From an uncultured Bacilli bacterium (GTDB taxonomy: Bacteria > Bacillota_I > Bacilli_A > RF39 > UBA660), in assembly GCA_944331725.1 (NCBI GenBank), contig CALVJE010000065.1, positions 1 to 6,381 on the forward strand: a DNA stretch of 6,381 nt, given 5' to 3'. The position numbers and the translations under genes are program-made. Positions within the stretch are counted from its first letter, which is position 1; the number at the start of each line of letters is the position of its first letter. A model generated the notes under the pieces. It was not told the origin of the DNA, did not search any database, and worked only from the letters and a program-made list of their open reading frames with translations. Below are positions 1 to 5,207 of the stretch, piece after piece.

Positions 1-14
1 TTAATCATAAGCAC

Positions 15-40
15 CAACCTTTCTTCTAGGTTGATTTTTT
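15..40 (+). terminator. Putative plus-strand terminator facing ssrA
   Basis: CAACCT (15-20) and AGGTTG (28-33) form a perfect 6-bp stem with a 7-base loop, followed by A and six Ts (35-40). This has the shape of an intrinsic terminator for a plus-strand gene ending just left of the window, which would converge on ssrA. No such gene is visible, so the role is inferred. Read on the minus strand, the same bases place GAAAGG nine bases before an ATG at 8-6, so a minus-strand start is the competing reading. Confidence 0.4.
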
Positions 41-60
41 CATATAAACGAAAAAATCAA
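31..60. repeat. Perfect 11-bp inverted repeat between the two terminators
   Basis: TTGATTTTTTC (31-41) and GAAAAAATCAA (50-60) are exact reverse complements separated by 8 bases. The left arm shares bases with the plus-strand hairpin and the right arm with the minus-strand ssrA terminator, so the three hairpins are mutually exclusive in part. It may act as an A/U-flanked bidirectional terminator core or form simply because two U-tracts face each other. Confidence 0.6.
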
Positions 61-76
61 TCATTTCTGATTGATT
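51..76 (-). terminator. Intrinsic terminator of ssrA
   Basis: On the minus strand AATCAATCA (76-68), a GAAA tetraloop (67-64) and TGATTGATT (63-55) form a perfect 9-bp stem, followed directly by further Ts (54-51). It begins 40 bases after the tmRNA CCA end, the expected position for the terminator of the ssrA precursor, whose trailer would be removed by 3' processing. Confidence 0.85.
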
Positions 77-116
77 CTATATATCAAAGTTCAAATAGTT
101 CGAACAGATTTCCCAA

Positions 117-497
117 TGGTGGAGATGAGGAGATTCGAACTCCTGTCCAAAAATAAAGCTACATAAACTTCTACAAGTTTAGATGATTAAATAATTTCAA
201 ACTATTTTCTAGTAACCATCAACTAATAAAATAGTTCAAGTCTAAAAGATTCCATTATAGCCTAGACAAACTATAACTATATCCTGCTAAAATAAACCAT
301 CTTAACTTAACACAGGAAATTAAGAGAAGACAGTGCATTTACCTATATTAGGCGAAAGCTAACTCAGTGTTTTTATTAAATAAGTTAGCAAATGCTGTTT
401 TAATACTGTTTCCAGTTATATTTAATTTAGTTTGTAACGTAAACAACTCGACTTGCCATTTATGCTCTATTATTCCTGTCGAAACCAAAGCATCCCC
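117..497 (-). ncRNA. ssrA: Transfer-messenger RNA (tmRNA)
   Basis: tmRNA acts with SmpB to rescue stalled ribosomes: it enters the A site as a tRNA-Ala mimic, then serves as mRNA for a degradation tag. The 5' end GGGGATG (497-491) pairs with CATCTCC (127-121) to make a 7-bp acceptor stem with one G-U pair, followed by the discriminator A and an encoded CCA (119-117). The T arm is perfect: AGGAG, TTCGAAT loop, CTCCT (144-128). Just after the acceptor strand comes TTTCGACAGG, the conserved 5' tmRNA signature, and AAATATAACTGG precedes the tag as in Bacillus tmRNA. The RNA is 381 nt, a normal length, one-piece and not permuted. It lies downstream of smpB in the same direction, with its own promoter and terminator. 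The ends are inferred from pairing and should be close to exact. Confidence 0.96.
348..413 (-). other. tmRNA proteolysis-tag reading frame
   Basis: The resume codon is placed at GGA (413-411), directly after ATAACT, by analogy with the B. subtilis tmRNA, where GGC follows the same sequence. From there the frame is open for 21 codons to TAA (350-348). The tag begins GNSIKTAF and ends NTELAFA. With the alanine from charged tmRNA the added peptide would be 22 residues, longer than the 15 of B. subtilis. The AFA ending resembles mycoplasma and mesoplasma tags, which are targets of Lon, rather than the LAA ending read by ClpXP. The frame and stop are directly visible; the exact resume codon is inferred. 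Confidence 0.85.
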
Positions 498-509
498 AAA
501 TACACCTAA

Positions 510-538
510 ATTATATCACAGAAGTATCAAAAAAGCAA
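510..538 (-). promoter_or_regulatory. ssrA promoter
   Basis: On the minus strand TTGCTT (538-533), a 17-base spacer and a perfect TATAAT (515-510) preceded by TG at the extended -10 position. The mature tmRNA 5' end lies 12 bases past the -10 box, a little far for +1, so the transcript probably starts a few bases upstream and RNase P trims it. No clear terminator separates smpB from this promoter, so readthrough from smpB may add to ssrA transcription. Confidence 0.8.
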
Positions 539-539
539 A

Positions 540-557
540 TACCAATAGTTACCAATA
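540..557 (-). repeat. Tandem TATTGGTA direct repeat upstream of the ssrA -35
   Basis: TATTGGTA occurs twice on the minus strand (557-550 and 547-540) separated by AC, so the copies are 10 bp apart, about one helical turn. They sit between the smpB stop and the ssrA -35 box, ending one base short of it. The placement suits a binding site for a regulator, but no protein is implicated and such AT-rich repeats also occur by chance. Confidence 0.6.
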
Positions 558-558
558 T

Positions 559-996
559 CTATTTATATTTATTAAGTTTAGCAGCTTCCCTCTTCAAATC
601 TCTTTCTTTAATACTTTCTCTTTTATCATAGTTTTTCTTACCCTTACATAACCCAAGTTCTATCTTTGCTTTTCCTCTTACAAAATAAAGTTTTAAAGGT
701 ACAAGAGTATAACCATCTAGTTTTAATTTATTATCTAACTTTTTAATTTCACTCTTATGAAGTAATAATTTTCTACTACGAGTTTCTTCGTGATTAAAGA
801 TATTACCTTCTTTATAATGATCTATAAACATATTAACAAGATAAACTTCTCCATCCCTTATAATAGCATAACTATCTTTAATAGAAGCTTTCCCAAGCCT
901 TATAGACTTAATCTCTGTACCTTTTAAAACAATACCAGTTTCATAAGTATCTTCTATAAAATAATCAAACTTAGCACGTCTATTAATTATCTCCAT
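559..996 (-). CDS. smpB: SsrA-binding protein SmpB
   Basis: SmpB binds the tRNA-like domain of tmRNA, delivers it to stalled ribosomes and places its C-terminal tail in the empty mRNA channel. The 145-residue product matches the family, usually about 145-160. Visible signatures are KGTEIKSIRLGKASIKDSY (residues 25-43), the RNA-binding RSRKLLLHKSEI (73-84), and the basic tail KKNYDKRESIKERD (120-133), which becomes helical on the ribosome. The start is taken at ATG 996 because GGAG at 1008-1005 lies 8 bases upstream; the in-frame GTG at 1005 overlaps that ribosome-binding site. The stop is TAG. It begins 20 bases after the rnr stop, so the two are almost surely co-transcribed, and its RNA partner ssrA follows. 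The product contains no tryptophan. Confidence 0.97.
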   Translation of the reverse strand: MEIINRRAKFDYFIEDTYETGIVLKGTEIKSIRLGKASIKDSYAIIRDGEVYLVNMFIDHYKEGNIFNHEETRSRKLLLHKSEIKKLDNKLKLDGYTLVPLKLYFVRGKAKIELGLCKGKKNYDKRESIKERDLKREAAKLNKYK

Positions 997-1004
997 TGTA
1001 ATCA

Positions 1005-1008
1005 CTCC
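1005..1008 (-). promoter_or_regulatory. Ribosome-binding site deciding the smpB start
   Basis: GGAG followed by 8 bases and ATG (996-994). An in-frame GTG at 1005-1003 would extend the protein by three residues, but its first base is the last G of this site, leaving no spacer, so ATG is preferred. Confidence 0.8.
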
Positions 1009-1016
1009 AACACTTA

Positions 1017-3107
1017 CTATAACTTCTTAACAATTTCAAAGTCAATAGTCTTTGCCTCTTTAGAAGCATCAACTACTTTAATTAATACTCTCTCCCCAAT
1101 AGTATATTTAATATGACTCTTCTCACCTACTAAAGTCATTCTCTCCTCATCAAAAACAAAATAATCATTCATAAGTCTAACAGGTACTAATCCTTCAACT
1201 AAATTATCAAGTTCTACAAACATACCAAAACTCATTACTGATGATATTGTTCCTTCAAACTCTTCTCCAATATGACTTTCCATATATTCAGCCATCTTCA
1301 TATCTTCAACTTCTCTTTCACAATCAACTGATGCTCGCTCCATCGCTGAAGAATGATCAGCCACAAAGATAAGTTTTTCTTCATAATGATTAATTGTATG
1401 ACTACTTAAATCATTATTAAATAAATACGTTCTTAAAAGTCTATGTACAGTAGTATCAGGATAACGTCTTATAGGAGAAGTAAAATGAGTATAACAACTA
1501 CTACCTAAACCAAAGTGTCCAAGATTAGTAGGAGAATATACCGCTTTCTGCATACATCTAAGTAATAATGATGTAAGTATAGGTCCTTCTTTTTTATCTT
1601 TAACAAACTTAAGTAATTTTTGAACAGCAATACTCTTATTACCTTTTAAATCTCCAGTTACTTGATATCCTAAATTACTAACAAAACTTAAGAAGTCTCT
1701 CATCTTCTCTTCTTTAGGACTTTCGTGAATACGATAAATAAATGGTAAATCCATATTATATATATGAGTTGCCACACATTCATTAGCAGCGATCATAAAG
1801 TCTTCTATTAATTTTTCTCCAGTTCCTCTTTCTCTTTTAGTTATCTCATAAGGAACACACTTTTCATCTACAAGTATCTTCGCTTCATCAACATCAAAAT
1901 CTAAGTATCCTCTTCTTACTTTCATTTTCCTAAGAATACTAGCAAACTCACTCATAGTCTTCAAATCATCAACAAACTCTTCATATCCTTCTGGTACAAT
2001 ATTTTTCTCTAAAATACTATTAACATTTTTATAAGTCATCTGTTTTCTAGATCTAATTACACTAGGAAAAATATCATAATCTAGCATTTTACCTTCACTA
2101 TCATATTTCATAACACAACTAATAGCAAGTCTATCAACTCCTGGATTTAAGGAACAAATTCCATTAGAAAGCTCGTGAGGAAGCATAGGTATAACTCTAT
2201 CAACAAGATAAACAGATGTACCTCTATCCATAGCCTCTTTATCTAAAGGACTTCCCTCTTTAACATAATAAGAAACATCAGCAATGTGAACACCAAGAGT
2301 ATAAGTATCGCCACTCTTTTCAATAGATATCGCATCATCTATATCTTTAGTATCATCACCATCTATTGTAAATATTTTTTCTCCGCGTAAATCACGTCTA
2401 CCTTTTAAATCAGCATCAGTTACTTCCATAGGTAAAGACTTAACTTCTTCTTCCACATCTTCTGGAAAACTAGTATTAATATCATATTTATATACGATTG
2501 ATAAAATATCAACCCCAGGATCATTCTTATGTCCTATTATTTTAACAACCTTACCCTCTGCTTTCTTATTACTAATTCTTTTAATAATCTCTACAACTAC
2601 TTTATGTCCATCAACAGCATTAAGACTATTTTCTTTAGCAACTACAACCTCTAAATTAACTTTATCTTCATCCAAAGTAACATAACCAACATTATTCTTA
2701 AAATTAATCTCTCCTACATAAGTATTACTCTCGTGTTTTAATACTTTAACAATTCTACCTTCGACTTTATCAAGGCCTTTTTGACTAACTTGCTCAACAA
2801 CCACTAAATCCCCGTGTATCGCACCATTAATATTTTCTTTAGGAATATAAATATCTACATCACTATTATCAACATCTACAAAGCCAAAACCCTTTTTATT
2901 AGAATGAAGAACTCCCTTAAGTAAATGACTATCACTAAACAACATATATTTATCTTTATTAGTATGATAAATTAATGTTTCTATTTCTAATTCTCTAAGT
3001 ACTTTCAACAATTTCTCAAGATTATCACTACCTAGTTTTTCTTCAATCTCAAAAACACTAAGACTTTTACCTTCTTCTTTTAATATTTTTAATATATCTT
3101 CTTTCAT
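1017..3107 (-). CDS. rnr: Ribonuclease R (RNB-family 3'-5' exoribonuclease)
   Basis: RNase R degrades RNA processively from the 3' end, including structured RNA, and takes part in mRNA and rRNA quality control with tmRNA-SmpB. Visible order: N-terminal winged-helix region (about 1-60), cold-shock/OB domain 1 with KKGFGFVDVD (71-80), OB domain 2 (about 125-195), RNB catalytic domain (about 235-560) and S1 domain (about 613-693). The metal-binding acidic motif is intact in TIDGDDTKDIDDA (D249, D255, D257, D258), as are HIADVSYYV (274-282) and the catalytic-arginine motif TSPIRRYPD (543-551). At 696 residues it is shorter than the E. coli (813) or B. subtilis (779) enzymes, mainly because it stops right after the S1 domain with no lysine-rich tail. 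ATG 3107 follows GAGG with 8 bases between. It has its own candidate promoter and runs on into smpB. Confidence 0.97.
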   Translation of the reverse strand: MKEDILKILKEEGKSLSVFEIEEKLGSDNLEKLLKVLRELEIETLIYHTNKDKYMLFSDSHLLKGVLHSNKKGFGFVDVDNSDVDIYIPKENINGAIHGDLVVVEQVSQKGLDKVEGRIVKVLKHESNTYVGEINFKNNVGYVTLDEDKVNLEVVVAKENSLNAVDGHKVVVEIIKRISNKKAEGKVVKIIGHKNDPGVDILSIVYKYDINTSFPEDVEEEVKSLPMEVTDADLKGRRDLRGEKIFTIDGDDTKDIDDAISIEKSGDTYTLGVHIADVSYYVKEGSPLDKEAMDRGTSVYLVDRVIPMLPHELSNGICSLNPGVDRLAISCVMKYDSEGKMLDYDIFPSVIRSRKQMTYKNVNSILEKNIVPEGYEEFVDDLKTMSEFASILRKMKVRRGYLDFDVDEAKILVDEKCVPYEITKRERGTGEKLIEDFMIAANECVATHIYNMDLPFIYRIHESPKEEKMRDFLSFVSNLGYQVTGDLKGNKSIAVQKLLKFVKDKKEGPILTSLLLRCMQKAVYSPTNLGHFGLGSSCYTHFTSPIRRYPDTTVHRLLRTYLFNNDLSSHTINHYEEKLIFVADHSSAMERASVDCEREVEDMKMAEYMESHIGEEFEGTISSVMSFGMFVELDNLVEGLVPVRLMNDYFVFDEERMTLVGEKSHIKYTIGERVLIKVVDASKEAKTIDFEIVKKL

Positions 3108-3132
3108 TTATAAAACCTCGATTCTTAATACC

Positions 3133-3161
3133 ATTTTACTCTATATTTAATATAATGTAAA
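3133..3161 (-). promoter_or_regulatory. Candidate rnr-smpB promoter
   Basis: On the minus strand TTTACA (3161-3156), a 17-base spacer and TAAAAT (3138-3133), each matching five of six consensus positions. It lies between the secG terminator and the rnr ribosome-binding site and would give a leader of about 18 bases. In DNA this AT-rich such matches can arise by chance. Confidence 0.6.
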
Positions 3162-3163
3162 AG

Positions 3164-3189
3164 AAAAAAGACATAATTTAATGTCTTTT
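3164..3189 (-). terminator. Terminator of secG, overlapping its stop codon
   Basis: AAAAGACAT (3189-3181) and ATGTCTTTT (3174-3166) form a perfect 9-bp stem with a 6-base loop, and the T run continues to 3164. The 5' arm uses the last two bases of the secG TAA. The stem has only two G-C pairs, so termination may be partial and some transcripts may reach rnr. Confidence 0.65.
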
Positions 3190-3403
3190 ACATAAATGAA
3201 TCTACTAAACATATAACAAAGAAAAGAAAACCTAATACCATAGTTATTCTAGTAATAACTAATTCACTACCTCTTTCTTTTCTATTCTTAAATAAATCAG
3301 TAGAATTTCCTGAAAGAATTTGTGCAGCACTTTCAGCTTTACCACTTTGTAATAGAACTATTATTATTAATAGGATAGATACTACTAATAAAGCTATTTG
3401 CAT
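3188..3403 (-). CDS. secG: Preprotein translocase subunit SecG
   Basis: SecG is the small accessory subunit of the SecYEG export channel in the cytoplasmic membrane. The 71-residue product has the family's shape and length: a hydrophobic helix at about residues 3-19, the conserved LQSGK (18-22) at the start of the cytoplasmic loop, a polar basic loop to about residue 47, and a second helix at about 48-68. The usual glycine-rich loop segment is instead AESAAQILSGNS, a modest departure from typical SecG. ATG 3403 is supported by GGAGGT (3416-3411), seven bases upstream. The position between eno and rnr is the standard Firmicutes arrangement and strengthens the call for such a short protein. It has its own promoter and terminator. 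Confidence 0.93.
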   Translation of the reverse strand: MQIALLVVSILLIIIVLLQSGKAESAAQILSGNSTDLFKNRKERGSELVITRITMVLGFLFFVICLVDSFM

Positions 3404-3450
3404 CTATAACACCTCCGTTAGATTTCGTTTATGTGTTTCAAACTGTTAAT

Positions 3451-3479
3451 ATAATAGCATAACTACAAAAGAAATGCAA
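3451..3479 (-). promoter_or_regulatory. secG promoter
   Basis: On the minus strand TTGCAT (3479-3474), a 17-base spacer and TATTAT (3456-3451), with TG at the extended -10 position (TGcTATTAT). It lies directly after the eno 3' hairpin and would give a leader of about 40 bases before the secG ATG. Confidence 0.7.
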
Positions 3480-3481
3480 GT

Positions 3482-3508
3482 AAAAGAGCCTATCTACTAA
3501 GCTCTTCT
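3482..3508 (-). terminator. Possible weak terminator of eno
   Basis: AGAAGAGC (3508-3501) inside the last eno codons can pair with GCTCTTTT (3489-3482) after the stop, an 8-bp stem with one G-U pair and an 11-base loop containing the TAG. Only four Ts end it, and they belong to the stem, so this is a weak or partial terminator at best. Readthrough into secG is plausible. Confidence 0.35.
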
Positions 3509-4719
3509 TCAATTCTCATTAACTGATTATATTTACAAATTCTATCTGTTCTTGACATAGAACCAGTCTTAATTTGACCTAAATCAAGTCCAACAGCAAG
3601 ATCTGCTATAGTTGTATCTTCAGTCTCCCCACTTCTATGAGAAATAACTGTTTTATAATTATGTGCTTTAGCAAGTTCAATAGTTTCAAGTGTCTCAGTA
3701 ATAGTACCAATTTGATTTACTTTTAATAGAATTGCATTACCAGCTTTATTATCAATACCTTTTTGTAGACATTCTTTATTAGTAACAAATAAATCATCAC
3801 CAACAAGTTGAATCCTATCTCCAAGTAGCTCAGTTACTTTACTAAATCCTTGAAAGTCATTCTCATCAACAGGATCTTCAATAGAAATAATTGGATAAGT
3901 ATTAACTAAATCTTCATAGTATTTAATTAACTCATCAGTACTAAGTACTTTACCTTCTCCTACAAGATTATATTTACCATCACTATAGAACTCTGATGCT
4001 GCAACATCAATTGCATAACAAACATCTTTTCCTGGTTCATATCCAGCACGTTTAACCGCTTCAGTAATTAACTCAAATCCTTCTTTATTAGTCTTAAGAT
4101 TAGGAGCAAAACCACCTTCATCTCCAACACTAGTAGCATATCCTTTTTCATTTAAAACATTTTTAAGACTATGAAATACTTCAGCACCAACTCTAACTCT
4201 TTCGTGAATAGTATCTCTTTGTGGTATAATCATATACTCTTGAAAATCTAATGAATTATCAGCGTGTGCACCACCGTTTATTATGTTCATCATAGGAACA
4301 GGTAAAGTCTTACCATCTCCAACATATTGATATAACTCTTTACCGCAAGCTTTAGCAGCAGCCTTTAAACAAGCCATAGAAATACCAAGTATAGCATTAG
4401 CACCTAATTTACTCTTAGTCTTAGTACCATCTAACTCTAACATTTTATAGTCTATTTCTTTTTGTTTAGTAACATCCATTCCAATTAGATTATCACGTAA
4501 AATAGTATTAACATTATTAACAGCATTTAATACTCCTTTACCATTAAATCTACTCTTATCTCCATCTCTCATTTCTAAGGCTTCTCTTTCTCCTGTAGAA
4601 GCTCCACTAGGAACAGCAGCCCTACCCATAACACCATTATCAAGTATTACATCTACTTCAACAGTAGGATTACCTCTTGAATCTAATATTTCTCTTCCTA
4701 TAATATTTTTTATATTCAT
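3490..4719 (-). CDS. eno: Enolase (phosphopyruvate hydratase)
   Basis: Enolase interconverts 2-phosphoglycerate and phosphoenolpyruvate in glycolysis, in the cytoplasm, using Mg2+. All landmarks are present: the N-terminal [11 protein letters not shown] (14-24), the mobile loop [11 protein letters not shown] (37-47), FQEYMIIP with E161, GDEGGFAPN with E201, metal ligands D238, E281 (SIEDP) and the GDD at 307-309, catalytic K333 (LLKVNQIGT), SHRSGETED (360-368) and K384 (IKTGS). The protein is 409 residues, about 20 shorter than B. subtilis enolase; it stops just after LMRIEEEL and lacks the usual C-terminal extension, so the core is complete. ATG 4719 is preceded by AGGAGG (4733-4728) with an 8-base spacer. 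It has its own extended -10 promoter and a possible weak 3' hairpin. No tryptophan codon occurs. Confidence 0.98.
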   Translation of the reverse strand: MNIKNIIGREILDSRGNPTVEVDVILDNGVMGRAAVPSGASTGEREALEMRDGDKSRFNGKGVLNAVNNVNTILRDNLIGMDVTKQKEIDYKMLELDGTKTKSKLGANAILGISMACLKAAAKACGKELYQYVGDGKTLPVPMMNIINGGAHADNSLDFQEYMIIPQRDTIHERVRVGAEVFHSLKNVLNEKGYATSVGDEGGFAPNLKTNKEGFELITEAVKRAGYEPGKDVCYAIDVAASEFYSDGKYNLVGEGKVLSTDELIKYYEDLVNTYPIISIEDPVDENDFQGFSKVTELLGDRIQLVGDDLFVTNKECLQKGIDNKAGNAILLKVNQIGTITETLETIELAKAHNYKTVISHRSGETEDTTIADLAVGLDLGQIKTGSMSRTDRICKYNQLMRIEEELSR

Positions 4720-4745
4720 AAACTCATCCTCCTCTAAACATCTAT

Positions 4746-4754
4746 ATTATATCA
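4746..4754 (-). promoter_or_regulatory. eno promoter (extended -10)
   Basis: TGaTATAAT on the minus strand: a perfect -10 box (4751-4746) with the TG extension. No convincing -35 sits 16-18 bases upstream, which is tolerable for extended -10 promoters. It lies downstream of the terminator of the preceding gene, and the predicted start is about 20 bases before the eno ATG, just upstream of the ribosome-binding site. Confidence 0.7.
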
Positions 4755-4785
4755 CTATTTTACTATTTACTACACAATTTTTACT

Positions 4786-4838
4786 AAAAAAATGTGAAAC
4801 ACTATTTATGATTTTTTAACGTTTTGTTTCACATTTTT
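4786..4838 (-). terminator. Long-stem terminator closing the murD unit
   Basis: AAAAATGTGAAAC (4838-4826) and GTTTCACATTTTT (4800-4788) are perfect complements, a 13-bp stem with a 25-base loop, and the T run extends to 4786. The 5' arm and part of the loop lie inside the last codons of the upstream reading frame. It separates the murD transcript from eno. The loop is unusually long for an intrinsic terminator. Confidence 0.7.
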
Positions 4839-5207
4839 CTTATTCTTAAATTCTCTCATTGACATTGCAGAAACCATTCGTACAGGAACAATAGTACAAC
4901 CCTCTATTTGTTCTGCAACAGCAACATAAGCTTCAGAATAAAAATCTCCTAACGTACTAGCAGTATATGTAAGATCCATAAGAGAACTTTCATCTATAAG
5001 TTTATTAACTCCTAAATTTAAATCATTCAATTTAAATTCATAGTCAACAGGATTATTTTCTCCATAAGTAACAAATATTCAAAACAAATATTTAAACCCT
5101 AACTCTCCCGCTTCCTTTATATTATTTTCAAAAGTACCTATATCACTATTCTTATCAAAAGTAAGTATTAAAGTATTATAATCTTTATCTTCAAAATTAA
5201 TCAACAT
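4806..5207 (-). CDS. Unrecognised small protein with an in-frame TGA at codon 43
   Basis: I do not recognise this family. The frame opens at ATG 5207, overlaps the murD end by 11 bases, and has AGGAG (5220-5216) eight bases upstream, so translation is probably coupled to murD. It runs 42 codons to TGA (5081-5079) in ...GFKYLF, then continues in the same frame as IFVTYGENN... for 90 more codons to TAA (4808-4806). Read through, the product is 133 residues: an acidic N-terminal part, a hydrophobic stretch around the TGA, and a lysine/asparagine-rich end (FKNKKNVKQNVKKS). The second part alone could only begin at non-ATG codons such as TTG 5030 or at later internal ATGs, none with a visible ribosome-binding site. 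It is therefore either a gene broken by one nonsense mutation, a sequencing or assembly error, or a gene in which UGA is read as an amino acid, tryptophan being the usual case. No signal peptide or known motif is seen. Confidence 0.6.

Noticed and set aside
1..8. Start of a minus-strand gene at ATG 8-6 with GAAAGG upstream
   Set aside because: Only two codons are visible and the same bases fit a plus-strand terminator; it cannot be supported from this window.
90..150. Integration (att) site at the ssrA 3' end
   Set aside because: ssrA ends are common targets, and GTTCGAAC occurs just beyond the gene, but no repeat of the tmRNA 3' end and no integrase or mobile gene is present.
367..651. Plus-strand open frame of 94 codons
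   Set aside because: It lies antisense to ssrA and the end of smpB, whose identities are firm, and has no ribosome-binding site or protein-like features.
898..900. AGG reassigned from arginine, as reported in some uncultured Bacilli
   Set aside because: AGG encodes the conserved arginine of the KSIRLGK motif in SmpB, so it is read normally here.
4806..5030. A separate 74-residue gene starting at TTG 5030
   Set aside because: No ribosome-binding site precedes this TTG, and the same frame continues upstream through one TGA to a well-placed ATG and Shine-Dalgarno site at 5207.
5070..5095. Programmed frameshift around the T-rich run before the TGA
   Set aside because: The downstream coding frame is the same as the upstream one, so no shift is needed; only the TGA interrupts it.
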